64,000 nucleotides of DNA from Maea johnstoni (GCA_963942565.1 OZ012685.1:19674902-19738901); one strand, 5' to 3'; shown: positions 23,351 to 34,498, numbered from the stretch's first letter. Numbers and translations: made by a program. Notes: generated by a model from the letters alone, not told the origin.

Positions 23351-24714
23351 CCATGATAGATAGATAGATGGATAGATACTAGTAACATTAATTTCAAGTC
23401 GGTAATAATTTTACATAGTAAACACGAGCTGCCAGGGCTCTTGGCCGACTACAAAATAACAATTAAAAATATAACATACAGGGTATAACAGCAATGTAAA
23501 TGATAAGTAGGGGGGAAGTAAGTTGGCACACATTAATTGACAATGAGTAATATCTCCAGTCTTTCAGGACATATGTTTATGATTTTGGAGTAAAATTGCA
23601 GATACTTCTACTCGTTTATTGGTATTACTTATAGCAGCAGAGAGAGCAGGTACAGTTAGTTCCAGACCAGGTTGAGATTAGGTTTTTGAACTCTTTTAGT
23701 GATGTTATGACTGGGCAGCCCCCTGTCTTGTAGCATGTCCCTGCTTGATTTACTAGTACATGTATTGACTTAGTTCACTCACCGCGTGACAAGCTTTATC
23801 TGCCATAAACGTCATGTTACTATGAGTATAAATCACAGAGGGAGTTTATTCACCAGGGTGGTTTAATGTGTAACTCGCAGGGTAGTCCCATCTCGCCACA
23901 CCCTTAGGTGCTAACGTTGTCAGGTGTCACTAGCTATTAGTGCAATAACTTCATATCTACATGCACACACACTGAGTTCAAAGAAGACAGCGGCACTAAT
24001 GCTATTGTATAGTTCACATATCTAACTCGAGTAAATGCTGAATTTCAGGTGCTGTCAAAATTCAAAGTACCTGTGACATGACCTTGGAGCTAGAAGGGGT
24101 TCATATCCAACATATTCTAAAACAGTGACTTCGAAGACTGTATCATTTTTCACTTTTAGCCAAAAATTGTGATGACGATATTGGTCAAAATTATCTACAT
24201 GTGGCTCGGAGGGACCTGCATGGTCAAAGCAGACAGCCAGATCGTTTGGTACCATTTTACAAGGAATAACCATATGCCCCATCAGCCCTGAGGATCTGAG
24301 CGTGGATGCGATACAAATGTGCAATAGCTTTCACTCCATAGTCTTCAGATGGATTGTGACACGTTTCTAATTTATGATGAAATACGTTTGATTGGTTTTA
24401 CTTGGACGTGTAGCCATAGGGAGTAAATAAACACGATTAATAAAAGATAAATAGTTCTGACAGTTCAACCCCTTTCAGACAAAAAGGGTGTATGTGTTTC
24501 ACACGGACTCTGGGTTGATTTGATCCAGAAATGGGTATCATCAATCACGCCCTTTGTTTTCTAGATTGTACGTCAATAAAAGGTCGCTGGGTCGAGATTC
24601 GTGGCTAGTGATCTCTATAGCTACTCGTGTGTAATTTTTTGTTTAGGTATCCATACTCAAGGTCTAACCCAGGACGGCGCCCCCACCTAGATATCCACCT
24701 TAATTGTCTTAAGT

Positions 24715-25003
24715 GCCACCAGCCATGTATAATGCCTCCCCATCACCCCATCCCTGATGACTTTATTTCTCTCTTGGTAAAGATAATACCATAGTTAAAG
24801 GGTTAGAGCGTAGAGCTGGATTAGTCACGTATTGTTATGGTTTGTCGCCAGCCATGTATATGTGATGAATTAATATACTGATAGACATTTAGTGCCTCCC
24901 CGTCATCACATCCGTGATGATTTTATTTCTCTCCAAGTAAGATAATATCACCGTTAAGGGCGTTGGGACTGGAATTGGATAAGTCATGTATTGTTATGAT
25001 GAT
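24715..25003. repeat. ~160-bp tandem duplication
   Basis: CCAGCCATGTATA, GCCTCCCCRTCA, TGATGAYTTTATTTCTCTC, AAGATAATA and a GTCAYGTATTGTTATG end occur twice, with GCCTCCC at 24734 and 24894. The second unit carries a short insertion. Confidence 0.75.
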
Positions 25004-25084
25004 GAGCGATATATGGCTTAAAGTCCCCTTTATAGCTTGTATTAGTAGCTTGTGTTATTATGTAACATGTCTCCTTCTATGAAG

Positions 25085-25322
25085 GGGGGTCCGCCGTGGC
25101 ATAGGGGTTACGATGCCTGGCTCCCAAGTGCGAGTTTGCAGGTTCGAATCTCCGCTGGTTACTCATTAGAGGTTGTTCTGGTCGCTATATAAATGTACAG
25201 TATAAAGAAGGGCTGTCTATGGTCCTTCTGCAACTGAAAGACCATTTTTCCCAGATCCAGGTTGCTATCTCGTCGCGATATGACCTAAGCTGTTGAAAGC
25301 AACGTAAACACCCATTCCTTCC
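25085..25322 (+). mobile_element. SINE family 3, full copy with tRNA-like head
   Basis: The head is a good tRNA mimic: CCGTGGCATAGGGGTTACG (A box) and CAGGTTCGAATCTCCGC (B box) about 35 bp later. The body follows: CTGGTCGCTATATAAATG, CTGTCTATGGTCCTTCTGC, AACTGAAAGACC, GATCCAGGTTGCTATCTCG, ATATGACCTAAGCTGTTG and a 3' end ACGTAAACACC. Six copies of the body in this window show it is a SINE. Confidence 0.85.
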
Positions 25323-27187
25323 TTTTCTTCTATGAAATCTATAGTTTTCTAGCACTACACAGTTAGGGAATGCAAGTTATAGCATGTTTTGCTGATAGAC
25401 TATTTCTGTGTTTTAGAGTTTGAATTTATAATGGTAGAGTTCCAATTCCACAAAGAAAAAGATACTCAATAAAGATGAAGTTCCACTCCATGGAATCTCA
25501 TCTTTTTCCACTCCATGGAATCTCATCTTTATGCTGATGAAAATATGCAACTGCTGATTGGCGATTTAAGTATAATCACTCAATACTACACTGTACAAAT
25601 TATAAGTAAACATTATTTCAGTGCAACTGGGCTGCACCCGATTTGGGTAAATGTTAACCCTGACATATGTGAATCGGGTTAACGTTTCCAACTTCAATGG
25701 CAGTGCAGGTAAACCATTACTTTTGTGTAGTGGGAGAATGTTTACCCTCCTAGGGTTAGATGTCACCTTATAATATGGAGTATTTCGGAGGGAGGGGCTA
25801 GTATTTATTATTGTGATGCATAACCTTTAACATATACTAAGGTACATAACACATACATCTACAATTAAACTGCCACGGCAGTCCAGTTATTAATGCCTAT
25901 TCTTTGTTATCTAAGCATGGCTTATTTAGTTCTTTTCGTGCAGGATTTTTCATCTCTCTTCCTCTTCTTCTCCCTTGTCTCCTTTACTACAAAATCGTGT
26001 TGGTGGGATTACAACTACTCCTGTTTTTACGTTTTCACTCTGAAACATCATATGGATATGAATTCACTTTAATTGTGCGAGATTTTAATATATATATTTC
26101 TCTATCTCTACACCATAGCCATAAAATCCTTCTACAGCAAATGCTGTAACGTGGTTAAGTGCTAAGTGTACTAATTCATGGTAGGTGATGTTCTATATGT
26201 AGGAAGAACACACCAAGTATAAATGTAAATAATTCCAACGTTACAAACAAATCTTAGTCACTTACTGTTCGAAAATGTGTATAAAACCAAAGACAATATC
26301 CCTGCATAGTCTCTATAAAACCTCTTAGTAGAGCCCTCTCAATACATATTCCAACCTCAAACTGCCCGCCACAACTAAGTAACCTACAGCAGAACTGTTA
26401 TCTAGGTCATTGCTCCTTTGTTTTAGCTTATCACCATGTCTAATGGAAACGTGGTCTTTCAGTTGGTTGATATCTGAGACGACAGGAAGTATGACATCTG
26501 TTTAGACTTCACCGAAACTTCGTTAAACATTTACCCTAAACGGTAAACGTATAACTATGACATTCACTGCAATGTGTAAACCTTACCTCAAAAAGTTGAG
26601 GTTTACCGAAAAATGGTGTAGGTTCTCTGCTGGAGGTGAACCTTAACATTTCAAGCGGGTTATCATTTATCAATGGAAAATTATTTGGGAAGATGTTCAC
26701 CTAGTAGTAACTAATTAGTGCAAAGTTCACCCACATTATACAAAGGTTAATCATTTTCAGATGAATGAATATCCAAACTAGTTGAATCTTTACTGATCCT
26801 TCTTACAGTGTACAAGAGTCGGATATGTACTAACACAAGAACTAAATTGCATTGGATCTAAAAAAAGGAAAGACCCTTTTATTGTATTTTCAAAAAGAAA
26901 AGCCCTATTATCTAAATGACGGTTCTAGGAACTTAGACGCTTTCTGACTATTCGTTATATGAGCCCTAAGACAGAGATTTCTTGGAATATCTGGTAATTG
27001 TTGGTTTTCCTAAGAGTTCTCGGAAAAGCAGCCAATAATTGTTTGTCTGTGATGAAGTGAAGAGAGGCAGCCTCCCAGGAGATGGCATAACATAACAATC
27101 ATTATCTCTCCTAGGATCTCTGCTCATTAGTGGTGGCCTGATCTACAGCTCTGCTTGCTCATACAGACACCTGAATCACTATGTGCT
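25323..27187. other. Long intron, mostly unique
   Basis: No exon found. Pieces rich in GGTAAAC and GTTTACC (25.64-25.76 and 26.53-26.76 kb), flanked by CACTGTACAA and CAGTGTACAA, may be the ends of an old inverted-repeat element, but the boundaries are unclear. Confidence 0.4.
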
Positions 27188-27815
27188 GTCCTTATGTCCC
27201 AGTGGTCTAGGGTATAGCAAAGCTCCTATAGACACCTGATCGTCGCTTCTCTGATACACCGTATTCTACCCCAATAGCCCAGTGGTCTAGGGTATAGCAA
27301 AGCTCCTATAGACACCTGATCGTCGCTTCTCTGATACACTATATTCTACCCCAATAGCCCAGTGGTTTAGGATATAGCAAAGCTCCTATAGACACCTGAT
27401 CTATGCTTCTCTGATACACTGTATTCTACCCCAATAGCCCAGTGGTTTAGGATATAGCAAAGCTCCTTTAGACACCTGCTCGTAGCTTCTCTGATACACT
27501 GTATTCTACCCCAATAGCCCAGTGGTTTAGGATATAGCAAAGCTCCTATAGACACCTGATCGTAGCTTCTCTGATACACTGTATTCTACCCCAATAGCCC
27601 AGTGGTTTAGGGTATAGCAAAGCTCATATAGACACCTGACCTATGCTTCTCTGATGCACTGTATTCTACCCCAATAGCCCAGTGGTCTAGGGTAAAGCAT
27701 ATACCTCAGCTTATTAGTACCTTAGTCGGCAGCTCTGTTCAGCTCCTATAGACACATGACCAACGTTTCTCTCATACACTATATTCTACCCCCAAAGCCC
27801 AGTGGTCTAGGGTAC
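27188..27815. repeat. 80-bp tandem repeat array with tRNA A-box-like motif
   Basis: CCAATAGCCC recurs at 27271, 27351, 27431, 27511, 27591 and 27671, an exact 80-bp period. A partial unit precedes the series and a longer variant unit follows it (to about 27815). Each unit holds TAGCCCAGTGGTYTAGGRTA, close to a tRNA A box, but no B box is present. Neighbouring units differ by only a few bases. Confidence 0.92.
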
Positions 27816-28211
27816 CGCATCAATCGACTATTAAACGTCTTTAACCGCTGAATAATGACTTGGGTTCAAGTGAATCGTGCTTGATACATGTAAGATAGTT
27901 CCAAGTGACTTGAAGTAAGACATGCCTTTTACAGACACTCCGATTGCCTCCGCCATTGAGAAGTCTAGTGAGTTCAAGTTTGATGTTTGTAATAAGATAG
28001 TTATGATTGTGATTGATATGATTTTGTACAATATATGCAGTCAATAAAGCATACAATACAATACAATTGACAGATGGCTCGTGAACATGTAATCTTAATA
28101 TGACAGAAAAGGCGATAATAATAAAAACTGAGAAAAATGGAACCTCTAGCTAATACATCAAAGTCGGTAGAGGATAGGGTTCTACTCAATATCCCAACTA
28201 ATCAGGTCAAG

Positions 28212-28473
28212 TACAGTGCCAGCATTTAATTCCTGCACTAGATGCGTGGGCAGCCCAGGTATAATACACGACTACACACCCGATTGCCACCAAGTTTCCT
28301 TGGCATGGATGTATGGATGACCTCACAACTGAACGTAGCTATGATTCGCAAGCTACGTGGGTCACTGATGTATGTGGCTTATGTTTTAGACGTGTTTTCC
28401 ATGAGTGTTTGTACAACCGGACACTGGAAGACGTCCGGTCGACTGGTGCAGGAATTAAATGTGCGTGCAGTGC
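28212..28473 (+). mobile_element. TA-flanked MITE family, full copy
   Basis: Left end TACAGTGCCAGCATTTAATT, CCTGCACTAGATGCGTGGGC. Middle CGCAAGCTACGTGGGTCACT. Right GTCGACTGGTGCAGGAATTA and GTGCGTGCAGTGC. Terminal inverted repeats of about 25 bp are recognisable. A SINE family 3 copy begins about 15 bp later. Confidence 0.85.
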
Positions 28474-28488
28474 TTCGTTAGGGATCCA

Positions 28489-28718
28489 ACTGGCCTAGTG
28501 CTCACAATGCTGGCTACCCACTGTATCCCCACTAGCAGGTTGGTCTGGTCGCTATATAAGTGTGTGGCATTGTGGAGTTGTGTCTATGGTCCTTCTGCAA
28601 CTGAAAGACCCCTAGGAGGTATTCGTCAAGAGAAGGGAATTTCTTCCCAGTTCCAGGTTCCTATCTCGTCTCGATTTGACCTAAGATGTTGAAACCGACG
28701 TAAAAACCTTTAAACTTT
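28489..28718 (+). mobile_element. SINE family 3
   Basis: Plus strand with a degraded head (TGGCCTAGTGCTCACAATGC). Body: GTTGGTCTGGTCGCTATATA, GTCTATGGTCCTTCTGCAAC, GTCAAGAGAAGGGAATTTC, CAGTTCCAGGTTCCTATCTC and GATTTGACCTAAGATGTTG. It follows directly on a TA-flanked MITE copy. Confidence 0.82.
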
Positions 28719-29344
28719 TAAGGACTTAAAATTTCTATTTGACAGTGCTCATGATGAAAATTTGGCACATGGAGTGATAATATTATGCTACTTAGCGTCT
28801 AGTAGATCTAATGATTTCAGTCTGAACCTACCCCTGTTCCTAGAAAATCCACATATCACATGATATTCTGCGAGAGTTGAGGTTTCCAAGGTTCAAACCC
28901 TAATCTGCCTCCATAATGTAATTGCCTCACTCCAGAACACACTACACGCACGTACGATTCTCTCGCTATAAACTAATAATCAGTAATCTAACCATGATTG
29001 GGCGTAGCAACTAAATATAATAGAATTATCAGACATCAGGTTTCAAGTTATAAAATATTACGCCTGGGGGTTTGATAAATCAAAACAGGAAAGAGACGAA
29101 AAGAATGATCGAATGCCGTACACAATGTAACAGAGATCTTGATTCTGTTATGTTGATAACAACATGATTTCATCTAGTTATTCAAAATCCCGTTTGGAGC
29201 TCCATAGCATTCCAAAGGGATGAATACATCAGTTATGGAATATTGCATTACTTTATTTTACGCAATCCAAAAATTCCTCAACAACAATGAATGCCACAGA
29301 GGTTGTGACGAATTCAGTGTATGCATATACACACACACATACGT

Positions 29345-29507
<163 letters not shown>

Positions 29508-29974
29508 ATTCTATTGAGGGCACTTTATGCCTATAAGAAATCATGCATTCAGGAGAGCTTATGTGAGAACGCCAGAGCAATTGGAGAAGTGATTCTTGGC
29601 GCCATCTTTTCACTGAAGTTGATATTACTATTGCAATCATTTATGCATATGCGTCACCAAATATATGTGTTCTATGTCGATACTGTTTCTTATGGACAAA
29701 CTCTATCGCTCTTTGCTGATACATACCACATGGAATAGATAGAGATAGTACATGTCGGGAAAAATCTACTCACATCGGTATAGTGTTAGCATGAAATACA
29801 GATTGTCTAAGAGCAAAGCTGACTTTCTTATATAAATTGAGGCGATCTAGAAATTAGGATGTGCCGCCATACCTGATAGCACAATTAGTTTAACCTAAGA
29901 TACGACACTTGCACTTCAAGTGTGACTGCAGAGGCGGCAATAAATTCTTGATAGTCAACCCAACTAGGATTAGT

Positions 29975-30090
29975 GACTTTATCGTCACATTTCTGTAACA
30001 TTGCGGCTGATTCGTGACCAGCGTGTGGGCAACGGAGTACCTTGGAAAACCAACTAACCCCAAGTCATTGGTAACTTTCTCACATGTCCA
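29975..30090 (-). mobile_element. SINE family 1, partial copy
   Basis: Minus-strand 3' half: TTATCGTCACATTTCTG, GATTCGTGACCAGCGTG, GGAGTACCTTGGAAAACC and AAGTCATTGGTAACTTTC. The tRNA-like head is missing. Confidence 0.65.
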
Positions 30091-30510
30091 GTGTCATGTT
30101 AATCATGTTGACTCTGCATCAGTATTCTTAGGTACCGTGATCGGTGCAATACACTTATGTTAGGAATCTGCAAGGGGCAAACGCGTTTTGGCTTGCTCAA
30201 TGGTGTGCAATAGTAGCTGTTACCTCTCGGGCTGTGGCACCCTGCTTGCTGTATAGAACAAAGAGGATGTGTGGATCTGTCTCTGGATAACATGCATCTA
30301 AGAGATACCTTGGTATCTTTAGATCTGAAGGCCCTGCTTTTACTCTCCCTCTTTTTCTTCATTCACCTAGATTTATTCTGCTTTGTCAGTGTTCTTCAGC
30401 AATGAAAAAAGACCACCTTTGGGTAATATTTTATAGCACTAAATGGCCTTTGTGTGCCAATGTGCCTTTAAAGCCTCATTAACAATCATGATAGGTTGAA
30501 CAATGTGTGA

Positions 30511-30768
30511 AGGGATCCGCTGTGGCCTAGTGGTTATGAAACCTGGCTCCCAAGTGTGAGTTCGCAGGTTCGCTGGATTTCAAAGCGGGTTGGCCTGGTC
30601 GCTATAAAAATGTGCGACGTTGTGAAGGGATGTCTATGATTCTTCTACAACTAAAAGCCCCTTTGAACTATTTGTGAAGAGAAGGGAATTTCTTCCTGGT
30701 TCCAGGTTTCTATCTCGTTGCATAGCTGTTGATTAAAGCAATGTAAAACCTCAAACCTTCCTTTCTTG
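30511..30768 (+). mobile_element. SINE family 3
   Basis: Plus strand head CCGCTGTGGCCTAGTGGTTA with A box, then CTCCCAAGTGTGAGTTCGC and a shortened B box (CAGGTTCGCTGG). Body GTTGGCCTGGTCGCTATAAA through GAGAAGGGAATTTCTTCC and GTTTCTATCTCGTTGC. It ends about 100 bp before cyclase exon 7, antisense to the gene. The 70-bp stretches on either side (CCTTTGTGTGCCAATG and CCTCTGTGTGCCCATATG) resemble each other. Confidence 0.82.
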
Positions 30769-30867
30769 GCACTAAAAGGCCTCTGTGTGCCCATATGCCA
30801 TTCAGGCCTTTATTCACAACCATGTTGGGTAAAATCATTTGTGCTAGAATTAGGAGAGGTCACCTAC

Positions 30868-30991
30868 CTGCATCGGAGTGCTCTCTGAAGACATAGAAGT
30901 GAAGCCACATATATCACTGAAATATATCGTCACAGAATCAAAGGCCTCTGCCTCCACTCGCTTGCCCAGCTTCAGCTGCTCTGCCACAGAC
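30868..30991 (-). CDS. Guanylate cyclase exon 7 (catalytic domain, first metal Asp)
   Basis: A 124-nt exon, phase 2 to phase 0. The acceptor ends TCTCTTTCAG and the donor is CAG|GTAGGT. It reads [20 protein letters not shown], then [20 protein letters not shown] and Q. It opens the class III nucleotidyl cyclase domain. The Asp of FSDICGF is the first of the two metal-binding aspartates, and the Phe-Thr that follows is the usual cyclase context. On the intron side a 45-46 bp unit is repeated three times starting within 20 bp of the acceptor (31010-31142). Confidence 0.97.
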
Positions 30992-31006
30992 CTGAAAGAG
31001 AACAAA

Positions 31007-31145
31007 AGAAAAAACAATAGATTAGTTCCTATTGGTGGTTAGTCTACATTTAAAGAAAAAACAATAGATTAGTTCCTATTGGTAGTCAGTCTAAATTTAA
31101 AAAAAACAATAGATTAGTTCCTATTGGTAGTCAGCCTAAATTCAT
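31007..31145. repeat. 45-bp triplication at the acceptor of cyclase exon 7
   Basis: Three units starting AAAAAACAATAGATTAGTTC, CTATTGGTRGTYAGYCTA, at about 31012, 31058 and 31103. The units are near identical. The first lies about 20 bp upstream of the exon 7 acceptor, in the branch-point region. Confidence 0.88.
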
Positions 31146-32396
31146 GCTAAATGGTTTTAGGGCTAAGTGTGTGTAATGTGTAGTAGCCTATATTTACGAT
31201 AGTATGATGTGGTCAATAACTATACATACTGATACATAAATACATACTTACGTAACTCTTTCCCCCCTTACTTTAGAACAGGTTTCTTTCACGTGTTATA
31301 TTATTATACCAGTTTTCGCTATAGTTTTATGTTTCACTGTGTTATCTTATTTTGTTCCACTTTCCCTCGTATTTGTTTTCATTTGATTGCTTTTGATTAT
31401 CTTGCGATTTGGCCAATAATGATACAAAACAATACAATTCACTAAAATATATATTAATATTGACTTGCCGATCTAATTGAGTGGATCTGAAGATTACAGA
31501 GCTTTATTTTCTAAACAAATGCTGTCCTAAGATGTTCTCAAAGGTATCATAGATCTCTATGCCGCATGCTATAAGGAGATCTAAGTTAAGCTTGCCACAC
31601 AATATACGTGTAGGTGTTTCGCTTTACCATCTAATGCATCACTAAAGAATGTATGTAGAAATTGCTCGCCAACAGTAAAAAAGGACAAAAAACAACAAAA
31701 AACAACAACAAAAAAAAAACTGCTTTGTCAGAAAGGACTGATTTACATCTTCCAGACGTTGACACATGAAAAAAACCGTAGCATTGCACTATGTATGTAT
31801 AAAGCTCAGAAATGAGCACTTTGTCCGGTAAGTGCCATCAGCGGAGGAGCTACTCAGCACAGCAGACTGCAGATAGTGTTTTGCAAAGGCCTTTTCAATG
31901 TGTTGTGCCATTGCGATACAAAAGGCAATGTATAGACTAGGCTCCAAGTCCCTAAGGAGTTGACATTCCTTTCTGTGTTGACCAAGCAGTGGTGTGAAGT
32001 AACTGGAATGGTAGATAGATGGCGCCACCTGATCCTCCTATCTCTAGAGGTTTTTGTCACACTCAAACAGTCCTCTATTACCCTGGTGTGATAGATGTAA
32101 ACTACATTGGCCACGATGGCCACCTGGGTTATTTGGTGGCTGGTAACAGTAAAGCATTACAGAAAAAATGCGTATGACATGACAGCCTAGAAATCTAGAC
32201 TATATAATGCATTGCACACTGACTGCCTGCGAAAAGCGGTGAGTCGGGCTAACGATTCTAAATAATAACAAAATGTTTCATGATTAAAATATGGATGATT
32301 CTGTATGTAAATGTACCTTTTTCTTTCCATAAACATATATACATGCTATCTGAATAAAAACCGCGTATACGGTTTCAGAAAAAAACTTATACTGAC
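31146..32396. other. Intron between cyclase exons 6 and 7
   Basis: About 1.2 kb without recognisable repeats other than A-rich patches. A CAATAATGATACAAAACAAT retroposon-like tail is near 31412-31435. Similar ATACAATACA tails occur at 28050-28072 and 60868-60892. Confidence 0.5.
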
Positions 32397-32537
32397 TGTG
32401 GAAGCATTTGGTGAAGTAACTCCTCGGTCTTTTTCTTTTCCTCTTGGAGTTGGTCCGTACGCTCTTCCACAATTGTCTCCAAATTATTGGCATATTTTTC
32501 CATTATCGCCATCATATTATCAAAAATATTAGGTTTC
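32397..32537 (-). CDS. Guanylate cyclase exon 6 (coiled-coil dimerisation linker)
   Basis: A 141-nt exon, phase 2 to phase 2. The acceptor ends CTATTTCAG and the donor is CCACA|GTCAGT. It reads [20 protein letters not shown], then [20 protein letters not shown], then LHQMLPQ. This is the signalling helix between the kinase-homology and cyclase domains, with the family signature VEERT-x-x-L and LL-x-x-MLP. It forms the parallel coiled coil that holds the two catalytic domains as a dimer. It joins exon 5 in frame through a shared ATG codon (KGM-KPN). Confidence 0.95.
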
Positions 32538-32892
32538 CTGAAATAGCAAAACATCATTTTATCACAACAGACTTCGCAAGTTCATATGCATTGGTGTATT
32601 ACTTACTTTTAGAGCAGCGATTATCCATTACAAAGCAGCCCTACTTAGTGACATAAATAATTTTGCTATCAATTAAGACTGGAAATGATCAATCTTGATA
32701 AATAAATAGCAGGACACATATAACCAATTTATACTGTTTGTGTCCACCAAGAATTATGGTACACTGTTTTTTATGAAGAATATGTATATTAATCTGTGTC
32801 TCCTTCGTTAAGTTAAAATATCCTATAGACCTAGTGATTTTATAATTTAGACTGGATGCATAATAAAGGGGCAATTGGGACCAGGATATGTT

Positions 32893-33120
32893 AAAGTGCT
32901 GACATTTAATTCCTGCACTAAATGCAAGGGCAGCCCGGACTTAATACACGACTGCACACCTGATTGCCACACAATTTCGTGGGCATGCATGACTTCAAAA
33001 CTGAACGCGTGCCATTGATATGCTTGGCTTATCTTTTGACACGTTATCCATGGGTGTTGTACAACCAGGCACTGGCAGACGTCCGGTCGACTGGTGCAGG
33101 AATTACATGTCGGTACTGTA
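32893..33120 (+). mobile_element. TA-flanked MITE family copy beside cyclase exon 5
   Basis: Left AAAGTGCTGACATTTAATTC, CTGCACTAAATGCAAGGGC. Right CCGGTCGACTGGTGCAGGAA and GTCGGTACTGTA. An internal deletion of about 30 bp removes part of the GATTCGCAAGCTACG region. It ends 25 bp from exon 5, inside the intron just after the donor site. Confidence 0.85.
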
Positions 33121-33144
33121 ATAATTACGTTTCCTGGTACTCAC

Positions 33145-33331
33145 ATTCCTTTCTGCATAGCTTTGAGTTTGGTTCTGATGGACTTGAAGTCAGGCCTCTC
33201 GGTGGCTTCCTCGCACCAGCAGTCCTTTATACACTCGGTCACGAACTTGGGCGTTTTATTGAGTTCCGAGAGCTTGGGCCTAAATATCACACCCGACCTA
33301 TCCGGCCGATCTCTCACTCGCCGTACAATCT
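33145..33331 (-). CDS. Guanylate cyclase exon 5 (end of kinase-homology domain)
   Basis: A 187-nt exon, phase 1 to phase 2. The acceptor ends TGTTTCAG and the donor is AAT|GTGAGT. It reads EIVRRVRDRPDRSGVIFRPK, then LSELNKTPKFVTECIKDCWC, then EEATERPDFKSIRTKLKAMQ and KG. The C-x-D-C-W plus ERPDF pattern is the alpha-H/alpha-I signature of the kinase fold, and its Arg closes the domain. In receptor cyclases this domain is catalytically weak or dead and regulates the cyclase. The preceding exons, with the glycine loop and a WTAPELL-like motif, are absent upstream to 36.7 kb. A copy of the TA-flanked MITE ends only about 25 bp beyond the donor. Confidence 0.95.
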
Positions 33332-33396
33332 CTGAAACAGTAAGAGATAACTTTCCATTATCATATATTACGTTACATCACCGAACGAAGGAGAGA

Positions 33397-33605
33397 ATGG
33401 GTTTTTACACCACTTTCAACAGCTTAAGTAATATCGCAACCGGATGAAAAACCAAAACTGGGAAGAAATTCTCTTCTCTTGACGAAGAGTTGAAAGGGGT
33501 CTTTCAGTTTGGGATGGACCATAGACAGCCCCTACACAAAACCGCACATTTATAAAGCAACCAGGCCACTCACTCACTTATGGGGATCTTACACCAGCGA
33601 CTTTT
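33397..33605 (-). mobile_element. SINE family 3, minus-strand copy
   Basis: Plus-strand landmarks in reverse: ACACCACTTTCAACAGC, CTGGGAAGAAATTCTCTTC, GGACCATAGACAGCCCC and TTATAAAGCAACCAGGCC. It starts some 65 bp beyond the acceptor of cyclase exon 5. Confidence 0.8.
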
Positions 33606-33675
33606 CCGATTGCTCATTCAATTGTGCGAACCCTAAATATTTGAGAAACCATTCATTCATCATAGTTTAGGAGTA

Positions 33676-34298
33676 CTCGTCGCTTAGCTTGGACACCTGT
33701 CACCTGGTAACACGTGTGAGGTCCCATGTTCTAGTCTCCGTTGTTCCCAATTCCTCCATACACCCCCATACCTACACCACCCCCCACAACCCCACCAACC
33801 CCACCCCACCCCCCACCCCCAACCCCACCCCCCACCCCCAACCCCCCAACCCCCCCCCCACCCCCCCCCCCACCCCCCACCCCTCCCCCACCCCCCCCCC
33901 ACCCCACTCCACCACCCCCACACCCACCCCCACCCACCCCCACACCCCAACCCCCACCCCCCACCCCCCCCCACCCCCCCCACCACACCCCCCACCCCAC
34001 CACACCCCCCCTCACCACCCACACCCCCCCCACCCTCCCCCCACCCACCCCATCCACACCCCCCCCAACCCCCCCACACCCCCCACCCACCCCCCCACCC
34101 ACACCCCACACACCCTCACCCCCCCCCACCACCACCCCTCACCACTACCCACCCCACCCCATCCCCCCCCACCCACCCCCCCCCCAACCACCACACCACC
34201 CCCCCCCAACAATAGTGGTTTGGCCTGTTCGCCTATACAAATGTGTTAAGTTATGCAGGGCTGCCCTATGGTGCTTCTGCTAACTGAAAGACCCCATA
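33676..34298 (+). mobile_element. SINE family 3 copy split by a C-rich expansion and cut by a gap
   Basis: Left part 33676-33757 resembles the tRNA-like head (CACCTGGTAACACGTGTGAG and a degraded B box ATGTTCTAGTCTCC). The right part 34215-34298 is the family body (TTTGGCCTGTTCGCCTATAC, CTATGGTGCTTCTGC, ACTGAAAGACCCC) and runs into the N gap. Between them lies the C-rich tract 33766-34209. The head assignment is by order and partial similarity only. Confidence 0.6.
33766..34209. repeat. C-rich (CCCCA)-type low-complexity tract
   Basis: About 440 bp made almost only of C runs with single A or short T/A breaks. The minus strand is correspondingly G-rich, with many G3-G9 runs. It lies inside a SINE family 3 copy and ends 90 bp before the 200-N gap. 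Long Pro/His/Thr and Gly/Trp open frames across it are artefacts of composition. Confidence 0.95.
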
Positions 34299-34498
34299 NN
34301 NNNNNNNNNNNNNNNNNNNNNNNNNNNNNNNNNNNNNNNNNNNNNNNNNNNNNNNNNNNNNNNNNNNNNNNNNNNNNNNNNNNNNNNNNNNNNNNNNNNN
34401 NNNNNNNNNNNNNNNNNNNNNNNNNNNNNNNNNNNNNNNNNNNNNNNNNNNNNNNNNNNNNNNNNNNNNNNNNNNNNNNNNNNNNNNNNNNNNNNNNN
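34299..34498. other. Assembly gap, 200 N
   Basis: Exactly 200 N, the same length as the gap at 63761, so probably a placeholder of unknown size. It falls inside the cyclase gene, in the interval where the membrane span and most of the kinase-homology exons are expected. Confidence 0.99.

Larger units (their letters stand above)
21641..24714. other. Long intron between cyclase exons 7 and 8, continued
   Basis: The inverted-repeat element at 22.5-22.85 kb and two SINE copies at 23.06-23.35 kb are listed separately. The rest, including an 89-codon minus frame at 24055-24324, shows no family signature. Confidence 0.5.

Noticed and set aside
24055-24324. An 89-codon minus-strand frame in the long intron, considered as an additional cyclase exon
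   Set aside because: Exons 7 and 8 join in phase with no protein missing between them, and the frame matches no cyclase region.
25088-25160. A possible tRNA gene with A and B boxes
   Set aside because: The same sequence heads a repeated element (SINE family 3) with several copies here. It does not fold as a convincing full tRNA by eye and carries a SINE body.
27188-27815. CRISPR-like array
   Set aside because: Units are contiguous 80-bp tandem repeats without spacers, in an animal-type genome.
32964-33447. Plus-strand open frames of 117-123 codons
   Set aside because: They are a chimera of a MITE and the antisense of cyclase exon 5, with no independent signature.
33684-34283. Proline/histidine-rich and glycine/tryptophan-rich open frames up to 186 codons
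   Set aside because: All lie in the C-rich tract and reflect base composition only.
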